Source: Candidatus Kuenenbacteria bacterium CG10_big_fil_rev_8_21_14_0_10_36_11 (GTDB lineage: Bacteria > Patescibacteriota > Patescibacteriia > UBA2196). From it: a DNA stretch of 6,639 nt. Each line of letters begins with the position of its first letter. Position 1 is the first letter of the stretch. The stretch lies in assembly GCA_002778535.1 (NCBI GenBank), contig PFBP01000017.1, forward strand, positions 1-6,639, written 5' to 3'. The position numbers were made by a program, and so were the translations under genes. Positions 1 through 5,397 of the stretch are shown one piece after another. Under the pieces are notes generated by a model that saw only the letters and a list, made by a program, of their open reading frames with translations, was not told the DNA's origin and ran no database searches.

Positions 1-1
1 A

Positions 2-91
2 AATGAAACAATAGTGATGCGTTATTGGATTATTACCGGCATTGCCACTATGGTGGCGTTGATGGTGTATTTGTTGGATAAGGGGCTGTGA
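2..91 (+). CDS. mraY: C-terminal end of probable MraY (phospho-N-acetylmuramoyl-pentapeptide transferase), 5' partial
   Basis: An open frame enters from the left edge and stops at TGA (89-91), giving 29 residues. It starts NETIVMRYWIITG and continues as a hydrophobic segment ending YLLDKGL. MraY proteins characteristically end with a motif like E-x-K-I-V-x-R-F-W-I-I followed by one last membrane helix, and this tail fits that pattern. MraY transfers phospho-MurNAc-pentapeptide from UDP to undecaprenyl phosphate at the inner face of the membrane, forming lipid I for peptidoglycan. Only the tail is visible, so no catalytic aspartates can be checked, and a related glycosyl-1-phosphate transferase (WecA type) or another membrane protein remains possible. 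The next gene, a zinc carboxypeptidase, could also act on cell wall. Confidence 0.55.
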   Translation, partial: NETIVMRYWIITGIATMVALMVYLLDKGL

Positions 92-95
92 TAAT

Positions 96-137
96 ATGCG
101 AATAGCGATGCGAATAAACGCAAATATCATACGAATA
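96..137. repeat. Short spacer with repeated 9-mer ATGCGAATA
   Basis: The spacer between the mraY-like gene and the M14 peptidase holds ATGCGAATA at 96-104 and again at 108-116. A one-mismatch copy, ATACGAATA, lies at 129-137. No ribosome binding site, convincing promoter or terminator is visible here. Similar chains of short CGAAT-type units are, from memory, common in intergenic DNA of Patescibacteria genomes. Their function is unknown. A related heptamer series appears inside pheT. Confidence 0.55.
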
Positions 138-142
138 ATAAA

Positions 143-1036
143 ATGAAAAATTTATTTTTCAAAATCAAATATTTTTTTGGCACGATTTATCGCGGAATGA
201 TTGGCAGATATCATAATAGTTTTGATAAGACGCCAGCAATAAATAGTAATGTGGAAAGTTTTGTAATTGGAAAAAGTGGAGAGGGAAGAGAAATAAAGGT
301 GTATAAGATTATTAGTGGTAATTCCACCTGCCTCGCCGAACGCGAGTCAAGGCGGGCGGGATCCTTCGTCGCTGACGCTCCTCAGGATGACATCCGTTCT
401 AAAAAGATTTTATTTGTCGCTGGTATTCATGGCAATGAAATTGGCACAGTAAAATTAGCGCATTATATTATTAATTTTTTTAATGATTTTAACGATTTTA
501 ATGGTGTTTTATATGTTATTCTTTGCCTGAACCCCGATGGTTATGAGAGGGCTTTGAAAAATCCAGATTATGCGCACCGTGGAAGAATCGGCCGTTTTAA
601 TGCCAATGATGTTGATTTAAACAGAAATTTTCCCACTAAAAATTTTCAGCCAAATTCCGAATGGGGTTTTGGCAGAGATTACAGCGATGAAAAAATAAAA
701 ATATTTTGCGGTGAATTTGGCGGTTCAGAAAAAGAAACACAAGCTCTGATAAATTTTATAAAATCAGAAAATATTGAAAATTTAATTATGCTTCATAATG
801 CTGGCAAAGATGTGGTTTATAATCAAAGTGACGAAACAGCAAAAAACTGGGCGGAAATTTATCATAAAATTACAAAATTTAAAATCAGAACTAATTTGAA
901 TTATTCCGGCGGTGTGGCTGAATGGGCCAAGGAAAACAATATTCATTATTTGACAGTTGAGGGTGGTTCAAGATGGGGGAGTGATTGGCAAAGACAAAGA
1001 CAAGCGATAGAGAAAATAATTATAAATAACTCATAA
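143..1036 (+). CDS. M14-family zinc carboxypeptidase (possible cell-wall peptide peptidase)
   Basis: The 297-residue protein has the complete M14 metallocarboxypeptidase signature. Zinc ligands are H96 and E99 in GIHGNE and H218 in LIMLHN. The substrate-carboxylate pair is N160-R161 in DLNRNF, and the catalytic glutamate is E273 in LTVEGG. The strand before the zinc motif (KSGEGREIKVYKI, residues 44-56) is also typical. M14 enzymes remove C-terminal residues from peptides; the compact bacterial MpaA-like branch cleaves murein peptides. The neighbouring mraY tail makes a cell-wall role attractive, but substrate cannot be read from sequence. The N-terminus is mildly hydrophobic and basic, not a clear signal peptide. 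ATG 143 has no Shine-Dalgarno; ATG 197 (M19) is a possible later start. Residues about 60-86 are an extra in-frame segment made by a palindromic repeat. Confidence 0.88.
   Translation: MKNLFFKIKYFFGTIYRGMIGRYHNSFDKTPAINSNVESFVIGKSGEGREIKVYKIISGNSTCLAERESRRAGSFVADAPQDDIRSKKILFVAGIHGNEIGTVKLAHYIINFFNDFNDFNGVLYVILCLNPDGYERALKNPDYAHRGRIGRFNANDVDLNRNFPTKNFQPNSEWGFGRDYSDEKIKIFCGEFGGSEKETQALINFIKSENIENLIMLHNAGKDVVYNQSDETAKNWAEIYHKITKFKIRTNLNYSGGVAEWAKENNIHYLTVEGGSRWGSDWQRQRQAIEKIIINNS
324..392 (-). repeat. Composite palindromic repeat inside the M14 peptidase gene
   Basis: This GC-rich block in an AT-rich gene has two parts. The first (327-360) pairs CCTGCCT (327-333) with GGGCGGG (354-360), two of the pairs being G:T. 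The second (359-392), read on the minus strand, begins TGTCATCCTGAGG and ends GAAGGATCC. It contains the small hairpin CGTC/GACG (367-370, 374-377) and outer arms ATCCT/AGGAT. Its two ends match the element at 1277-1313 in pheT, which lies in the opposite orientation. It is translated in frame as part of residues 60-86, between a beta strand and the zinc motif where the family normally has a short turn. Confidence 0.8.
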
Positions 1037-1040
1037 TTTT

Positions 1041-3146
1041 ATGCATCTTTCTTTAAATTGGCTCAAACAATATGTTAATTTGCCCAAAGGCCTCTCGGCT
1101 AAAAAATTAGCCCATGATTTGACTATGTCCACGGTAGAGGTTGAAAGTGTGGAAAATCAATTGGATGATGTGATTATTGAATTAGACAACAAATCCATGA
1201 CTCACCGGCCGGATTTGTGGAATCATTATGGAATTGCTCGCGAACTTTCTGTAATTTACAAAACTTCTTTACATAATGTCATCCTGAATGAAGCGGAGCG
1301 AAGTGAAGGATCCCGTGGTAAAAAAGAAAATAATTTATCAATAAAAATTTTAGACAAAAAGTTATGTCCAAGATATATTGGTTGCGTGGTCAGAAATATA
1401 AAAATTAGGCCATCGCCAATATGGCTGCAAAAAAGTTTAGAAGTGGTTGGCTTGCATTCAATCAATAATATTGTGGACATTACCAATTATGCAATGCTTG
1501 ATTTGGGCGAACCAATGCATGCATTTGACCTCGCGAAGCTCGGTCAAACCGCGGAATTACGCGGAAATGTAAGCGGAACTACGCCGACAATAATAATTAG
1601 AACGGCCAAGAAGGGCGAAAAAATAAAAACACTTGATGAAATTGAAAGAAAATTAGATGAATCAATGCTTGTGATTGCGGACGAGAAAAAACCAATTGCT
1701 TTGGCTGGCATTATGGGTGGCTTGGATTCGGCTGTTGATGAAAATACCACGGAAATAATTTTGGAAGCAGCTAATTTTGACGCTATCAATATTCGTAAGA
1801 CCACACAGAAATTAGGAGTGCGCACTGAAGCGTCAAATCGTTTTGAAAAAAATTTAGATCCAGAATTTGCCTGGCTTGGCATGCAAAAAGCTTTGGCATT
1901 GATCAAAGAAATTTTACCCGAAGCAGAAATTGGAGAAATAGTTGATGTAAATTATGCGAAGCATACGGATTTAAAAATTAAACTAACGCATGAATTTATT
2001 GAAAAAAGAATTGGGCAGAAAATCGCCAAAGAGAAAGTGAAAGATATTTTGGAAGGACTGGAATTTGAAGTAAAAAATTCAAAATTTATTTATGAGATAA
2101 CAGTGCCAAGTTGGCGGGCAACTGGTGATATTGATTGTCCAGAAGATATTGTGGAAGAGGTGGCGAGAATTTATGGTTATAATAATTTGGCTGACCAGCC
2201 AATTCATTTGTCTTTAACAAAACCTGTTTATCAAAAAGACCAGGAATTAGTTGTCAAAACCAAAGAATTTTTGGCTTTAAATGCGGGTTTAAACGAGATT
2301 TTTAATTACCCTTGGGCAAGTGAAATTTACTTGAAAAAATTGGGCCAAAATGATAAAATGATAGAGGTGGCTAACCCGCCTTCAGATGACAATAAATGGC
2401 TTCAAACCAGCTTAATTCCTAATTTAATTAAGAATTTAGAAGACAATCTGCGCTACTTAGACGAGTTTGGAATTTTTGAACTCTCGCGTGTTTATAATGT
2501 TGATAAAACTGAACCAAAAATGTTAAGCGGCGCATTAGTAGTTGATAAAAATTATGATGCGTTTTTTGAAACAAAAGGAATTATAGAAAATTTATTTGGT
2601 AATTTACGAATTACGGATTATGCATTATCCCCCTATGGGGGATCTCCTGCAGGGAGACAGATTACAAAATTTTTGGGAAATTATTTAAACAATGAAAAGT
2701 GTTTGGCAGTGTTGGTGGGTGAAAAACAGATCGGCTGGCTAGGTGAATTAAAAAAAGATATTTACAGCCAATTTAATTTTAAAAATAGAAATATTTGTTT
2801 ATGGGAAATAAATTTTGATAAATTGGTTGACGCGGCCAAAAAAATGCCTGCTGTAAAATATATACCCTTGCCACAATTTCCAGCAGTGGTCAGGGATTTG
2901 GCATTTGAATTGGACTGGAAAGTAAGATGGGCGGATATTTTTTTTGTCATTCTGAACTTGATTCAGGATCCAGTCATTAATGAAATAGAATTTTTATCTG
3001 AGTTTGACCTTGGACCTAAAAAATCAGTAGCGTTTAGAATTACTTATCAAGCCGACAGAACTCTAAAAGACGAGGAGGTGAAAATCTGGCAAAATAAAAT
3101 TATTAAATTAATTACGGAAAAATTTAAAGCCAAGTTACGAAAATAA
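1041..3146 (+). CDS. pheT: Phenylalanyl-tRNA synthetase beta subunit lacking the OB-fold domain
   Basis: The 701-residue beta chain of the alpha2-beta2 PheRS charges tRNA-Phe in the cytoplasm together with PheS. Recognisable parts in order: N-terminal MHLSLNWLKQYVNLP; HRPDLWNHYGIARE (55-68); B3/B4 editing domain (about 108-290) with NNIVDITNY, EPMHAFD, ALAGIMGG and LGVRTEASNRFEKNLDP; B5 domain (about 310-383) with CPEDIVEEVARIYGYNNL; the catalytic-like core (about 390-595); and the FDX-ACB anticodon-binding domain (about 606-700, from YIPLPQFPAVVRDLAFE). The OB-fold (EMAP-like) tRNA-binding domain, normally about 110 residues after position 40, is absent: VEVESVE runs almost directly into DVIIELDNKSMTHRPD. 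Four repeat-like inserts are translated in frame. pheS is not adjacent. The start lies 4 nt after the previous stop, with no Shine-Dalgarno. Confidence 0.95.
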   Translation: MHLSLNWLKQYVNLPKGLSAKKLAHDLTMSTVEVESVENQLDDVIIELDNKSMTHRPDLWNHYGIARELSVIYKTSLHNVILNEAERSEGSRGKKENNLSIKILDKKLCPRYIGCVVRNIKIRPSPIWLQKSLEVVGLHSINNIVDITNYAMLDLGEPMHAFDLAKLGQTAELRGNVSGTTPTIIIRTAKKGEKIKTLDEIERKLDESMLVIADEKKPIALAGIMGGLDSAVDENTTEIILEAANFDAINIRKTTQKLGVRTEASNRFEKNLDPEFAWLGMQKALALIKEILPEAEIGEIVDVNYAKHTDLKIKLTHEFIEKRIGQKIAKEKVKDILEGLEFEVKNSKFIYEITVPSWRATGDIDCPEDIVEEVARIYGYNNLADQPIHLSLTKPVYQKDQELVVKTKEFLALNAGLNEIFNYPWASEIYLKKLGQNDKMIEVANPPSDDNKWLQTSLIPNLIKNLEDNLRYLDEFGIFELSRVYNVDKTEPKMLSGALVVDKNYDAFFETKGIIENLFGNLRITDYALSPYGGSPAGRQITKFLGNYLNNEKCLAVLVGEKQIGWLGELKKDIYSQFNFKNRNICLWEINFDKLVDAAKKMPAVKYIPLPQFPAVVRDLAFELDWKVRWADIFFVILNLIQDPVINEIEFLSEFDLGPKKSVAFRITYQADRTLKDEEVKIWQNKIIKLITEKFKAKLRK
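1277..1313 (+). repeat. Repeat of the TGTCATCCTGA...GGATCC family inside pheT
   Basis: This 37-nt segment starts TGTCATCCTGAATGAAG and ends GTGAAGGATCC, with arms ATCCT (1281-1285) and AGGAT (1307-1311). Both ends match the minus-strand element at 359-392. It is translated as VILNEAERSEGS (residues 80-91), in the linker before the B3/B4 domain. Of the three forward frames only this one is open: the others meet TGA. The insertion therefore sits in its single permissible forward frame. Confidence 0.85.
1524..1564. repeat. Double inverted repeat inside the PheT B3/B4 region
   Basis: TTTGACC (1524-1530) and GGTCAAA (1542-1548) form a perfect 7-bp inverted repeat around an 11-nt loop. It is followed at once by CCGCG (1549-1553) and CGCGG (1560-1564) around a 6-nt loop. 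The translation runs from F162 to G175. In other PheT proteins MHAFDLDKL is followed within a few residues by the strand equivalent to IIIRTAKKGEK. Here about 17 extra residues (LGQTAELRGN and onward) intervene, which suggests an inserted element. Confidence 0.65.
2604..2657. repeat. Heptamer series plus two hairpins inside pheT
   Basis: Three consecutive 7-nt units occupy 2604-2624: TTACGAA first, then two variants, TTACGGA and TTATGCA. Two palindromes follow. CCCCC/GGGGG encloses TAT (2629-2641), and TCTCC/GGAGA encloses TGCAG (2643-2657). The peptide is LRITDYAL followed by SPYGGSPAGR (530-539). It lies in the core domain before the segment where other PheT proteins have a conserved HPGRSA-like turn. 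Three 7-nt units add 21 nt, which preserves frame. Confidence 0.6.
2945..2971 (+). repeat. Short repeat of the TGTCATyCTGA...GGATCC family in the FDX-ACB part of pheT
   Basis: The 27-nt segment begins TGTCATTCTGAAC and ends TTCAGGATCC. It forms an 8-bp stem ATTCTGAA (2949-2956) with TTCAGGAT (2962-2969), with one G:T pair and loop CTTGA. It is read in the same phase as the copy at 1277-1313, so both give VILN. The product VILNLIQDP (636-644) takes the place of a helix in the anticodon-binding domain, just before INEIEFLSEFDLG, which looks normal. Confidence 0.75.
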
Positions 3147-3151
3147 TTTTT

Positions 3152-5323
3152 ATGTCTAGCGCAAAAATTAAAAAACAAAAACAGCCCAAATCCCAAGAAT
3201 ATAATGCTGACCAGATTACTGTTTTGGAAGGGTTAGAGCCGGTGAGAAAACGACCCGGTATGTATATTGGTTCCACCAGCGAAACTGGCCTGCATCATTT
3301 AGTCTGGGAAGTTGTTAATAACTGTATTGATGAAGCAATGGCTGGTTTTGCCACAGAAATTTCTGTCACATTTTTGCCAGATGATATGATACAAATTAGT
3401 GACAATGGCCGTGGTATTCCGGTTGATATTCATAAACAATATAAGGTCTCTGCTTTGGAATTGGCTTTAACCAAACTGCACGCGGGCGGAAAATTTGGTG
3501 GTGGTGGCTATAAGGTCTCAGGCGGTCTGCATGGCGTTGGCGTTTCAGTGGTTAACGCACTCTCAATTTATATGAAAGCAGAAGTTCGCCGCGATGGGCA
3601 GCTTTGGCAGCAAGAATACAAACGCGGCGTGCCTTTAAAAAAAGTTAAAGCAGTAGGCAAAGCCAAAGGCACTGGCACTACAATTACTTTTCAGCCAGAC
3701 ACCGAGGTCTTTGAAACAGTGAAATTTAATTGGGAAACAATTACTGATTATCTTCGCAATCAGGCATATCTTTCAAAAGGTGTGAAAATAAAAATGTTTG
3801 ATGAACGAGAACCCGCTTCATCGGCGGGCGAGGGTAAATTTCAGTCATATGAATTTTATTTTGAAGGCGGCATCCGTTCCTATGTTAAACACTTGAATTC
3901 CAATAACGAACCAAAACATCAATCCGTGTTTTATATTGAAAAAGAAATTGTACCTGTGAAAAACGGTTCTGATGAAAGCGAGAGCGGAAAAGAAGTAGAG
4001 AGCGAAAATAAAAAACAGGAAAATTTTAAAAGCACTAACCCCGTTTTAGTTGAAGTAGCTTTGCAATATGTGGATGATTTTAGAGAATCAGTTATTGCTT
4101 TTGCCAATAACATCTATAATCCAGAAGGCGGTATGCATGTGGTTGGTTTCAGGACAGCCTTAACCAGAACTTTGAATAATTATGCCAGAAAAGCAGGGCT
4201 CTTAAAAGATAAAGATGATAATTTGACTGGCGAGGATGCGCGCGAAGGCTTGACTGCGGTTATTTCTGTCAAAGTCAGAGATCCGCAGTTTGAAGGCCAG
4301 ACCAAAGCCAAACTTGGCAATCCAGAAGTACGCGCCGCAGTGGACTCTGTTTTTGGCGAATATTTTTACGCTTTTTTAGAAGAGCATCCAAGAGAAGCAG
4401 AAATTATTATTGGCAAATGTTTACTCGCGGCCCAAGCCAGGCGTGCGGCTAAGACTGCGCGGGAAACAGTGCTGCGCAAAGGCGCTTTGGATGGTTTTGC
4501 TCTGCCTGGCAAATTAGCTGATTGTTCAACCAAAGACCCAGCTGATTCAGAATTATATATTGTTGAGGGCGATTCAGCTGGCGGTTCAGCCAAACAGGGC
4601 CGAGACAGAGAAACTCAAGCCATTTTACCTTTACGCGGCAAAATTTTAAATGTGGAACGGGCGCGTCTTGATAAAATGCTCGCAAATAACGAAGTTAAAT
4701 CTTTGATTATAGCACTCGGCACCAATATTGGTGAACAGTTTAATATTGAAGAATTGCGTTATGACAGAATTATTATTATGACAGATGCTGATGTGGATGG
4801 TGCGCATATCAGGACTTTGCTTTTAACATTATTTTACCGTTATTTCCCAGATATTATCAGACAAGGCCATCTCTATATTGCCCAGCCGCCGCTGTATCAG
4901 TTGAAAAAAAATACTGATATTCGTTATGTTTATAGTGATGAGGAAAAAGAGAAAATTTTGGAAGAGATGCAGAAAAACATTAAAACATTAAAACAAGAAA
5001 ATATTAAAACAAAAATAGAAAAAAATGTAGGGGCAATTCACGAATTGCCTATAAACGAAGGTGGCGGAAACGAACAATTAGAAGAAGGTGAAGAAAAAAT
5101 TGCTGGCATTAGAATTCAAAGATACAAAGGTTTAGGCGAAATGAATCCTGATCAACTTTGGGAAACAACCATGAATCCTGCGAACAGAGTTTTATTGCAG
5201 GTCACGGTTTTAGACGCGGCCAAAGCTGATGAAACATTTGATATTTTAATGGGCTCTGAAGTCGCGCCCAGAAAAAAATTTATCCAAACCCATGCTAAGA
5301 GTGTTAAGAATTTGGATATATGA
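3152..5323 (+). CDS. gyrB: DNA gyrase subunit B
   Basis: The 723-residue ATPase/TOPRIM subunit of the type II topoisomerase works with GyrA to introduce negative supercoils using ATP. GHKL ATPase motifs: EVVNNCIDEA (catalytic E53, Mg ligand N57), DNGRGIP (D84), GGKFGGGGYKVSGGLHGVG (110-130), and the QTK loop (383-385) that contacts ATP from the transducer domain. TOPRIM motifs: EGDSAGGSA (E472), LRGKILNVE and TDADVDGAHIR (D545, D547, D549). The C-terminal RYKGLGEMNPDQLWETTMNP is typical. The large insert of Escherichia coli GyrB is absent, yet the chain is longer than the usual short form (about 635-650). It has an acidic, charged loop at about 265-297 and an extra segment at about 605-650 that carries a palindromic repeat. 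ParE is an alternative; the LLQVTV wording and overall motifs favour GyrB. The start is 5 nt after pheT, without Shine-Dalgarno. Confidence 0.93.
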   Translation: MSSAKIKKQKQPKSQEYNADQITVLEGLEPVRKRPGMYIGSTSETGLHHLVWEVVNNCIDEAMAGFATEISVTFLPDDMIQISDNGRGIPVDIHKQYKVSALELALTKLHAGGKFGGGGYKVSGGLHGVGVSVVNALSIYMKAEVRRDGQLWQQEYKRGVPLKKVKAVGKAKGTGTTITFQPDTEVFETVKFNWETITDYLRNQAYLSKGVKIKMFDEREPASSAGEGKFQSYEFYFEGGIRSYVKHLNSNNEPKHQSVFYIEKEIVPVKNGSDESESGKEVESENKKQENFKSTNPVLVEVALQYVDDFRESVIAFANNIYNPEGGMHVVGFRTALTRTLNNYARKAGLLKDKDDNLTGEDAREGLTAVISVKVRDPQFEGQTKAKLGNPEVRAAVDSVFGEYFYAFLEEHPREAEIIIGKCLLAAQARRAAKTARETVLRKGALDGFALPGKLADCSTKDPADSELYIVEGDSAGGSAKQGRDRETQAILPLRGKILNVERARLDKMLANNEVKSLIIALGTNIGEQFNIEELRYDRIIIMTDADVDGAHIRTLLLTLFYRYFPDIIRQGHLYIAQPPLYQLKKNTDIRYVYSDEEKEKILEEMQKNIKTLKQENIKTKIEKNVGAIHELPINEGGGNEQLEEGEEKIAGIRIQRYKGLGEMNPDQLWETTMNPANRVLLQVTVLDAAKADETFDILMGSEVAPRKKFIQTHAKSVKNLDI
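3811..3835. repeat. Small GC-rich inverted repeat inside gyrB
   Basis: CCCGC (3812-3816) pairs with GCGGG (3824-3828) around a 7-nt loop; ACCC (3811-3814) could instead pair with GGGT (3832-3835). It encodes EPASSAGEG (220-228) in the loop before YEFYFEGGIRSYV, a position that varies in GyrB proteins. It is GC-rich against its surroundings, like the other inserted elements, but short enough that chance is possible. Confidence 0.4.
4978..5011 (+). repeat. A-rich ATTAAAACA repeats in gyrB
   Basis: ATTAAAACA occurs at 4979-4987, 4987-4995 and 5003-5011, the first two overlapping by one base. Translation gives NIKT twice within a lysine- and glutamate-rich stretch (residues 609-624). This is the first part of the extra segment between the TOPRIM region and the conserved RYKGLGEMNP motif, and suggests growth of the loop by slippage or short duplication. 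Confidence 0.5.
5028..5053. repeat. Palindromic repeat (GGCAATTC/GAATTGCC) inside gyrB
   Basis: GGCAATTC (5032-5039) and GAATTGCC (5042-5049) form a perfect 8-bp inverted repeat with a 2-nt centre. The preceding GTAGG and following TATA suggest an originally longer palindrome whose right arm has decayed. It is translated as NVGAIHELPI (625-634). From memory, near-identical GTAGGGGCAATTC-type repeats are widespread in many bacterial genomes, including Patescibacteria; that needs a database check. Confidence 0.75.
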
Positions 5324-5330
5324 TTTTGAT

Positions 5331-5359
5331 TTGACAACTAAAACCTATTTTGCTACTCT
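5331..5359 (+). promoter_or_regulatory. Probable sigma-70 promoter for secE-nusG-rplK
   Basis: A perfect -35 box TTGACA lies at 5331-5336. After exactly 17 nt comes TACTCT (5354-5359), which keeps the key T, A and final T of a -10 box and is preceded by the extended element TG (5351-5352). The expected start of transcription is near 5366, leaving about 31 nt of leader before secE. The box starts 8 nt after the gyrB stop. Confidence 0.72.
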
Positions 5360-5365
5360 AATGAT

Positions 5366-5386
5366 AGAGGCCTTTGAGGTCTTTTT
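5366..5386 (+). terminator. Terminator-like hairpin between gyrB and secE
   Basis: AGAGGCC (5366-5372) can pair with GGTCTTT (5378-5384), including two G:T pairs, around loop TTTGA. A run of five T (5382-5386) overlaps the 3' arm. It could end transcripts coming from gyrB. It begins at the predicted start site of the secE promoter, so for that transcript it would instead be a 5'-end hairpin. The stem is weak, so termination may be partial. Confidence 0.45.
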
Positions 5387-5397
5387 AAAATAGCATT

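Noticed and set aside
320..400. Possible intron or intein in the M14 gene
   Set aside because: The extra piece is only about 80 nt, open in frame, and lacks group I/II intron or intein motifs; a translated palindromic repeat explains it better.
1256..1486. Open frame on the minus strand opposite pheT
   Set aside because: It is antisense to a clearly conserved gene, has no recognisable motif, and includes the palindromic repeat. Other minus-strand frames (1544-1906, 2762-2950, 3931-4113, 4366-4685, 5152-5337, 5795-6145, 6327-6584) are shadows for the same reason.
3317..3325. GyrB has N56 where Escherichia coli GyrB has D45, beside the Mg-binding asparagine
   Set aside because: The catalytic E53 and Mg ligand N57 are intact and the rest of the ATP site is normal, so this is probably a lineage difference without lost function.
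324..5053. CRISPR array formed by the palindromic segments
   Set aside because: The segments differ in sequence, lie far apart inside genes, and show no regular repeat-spacer pattern.
89..5323. Alternative genetic code with UGA as glycine
   Set aside because: The mraY-like gene and gyrB both end at TGA exactly where the families end, and no in-frame TGA occurs inside any gene.
5324..5397. tRNA gene before secE (often tRNA-Trp in bacteria)
   Set aside because: The 74-nt spacer has no cloverleaf arms or TTCGA-type T-loop; it is fully occupied by a promoter and a weak hairpin.
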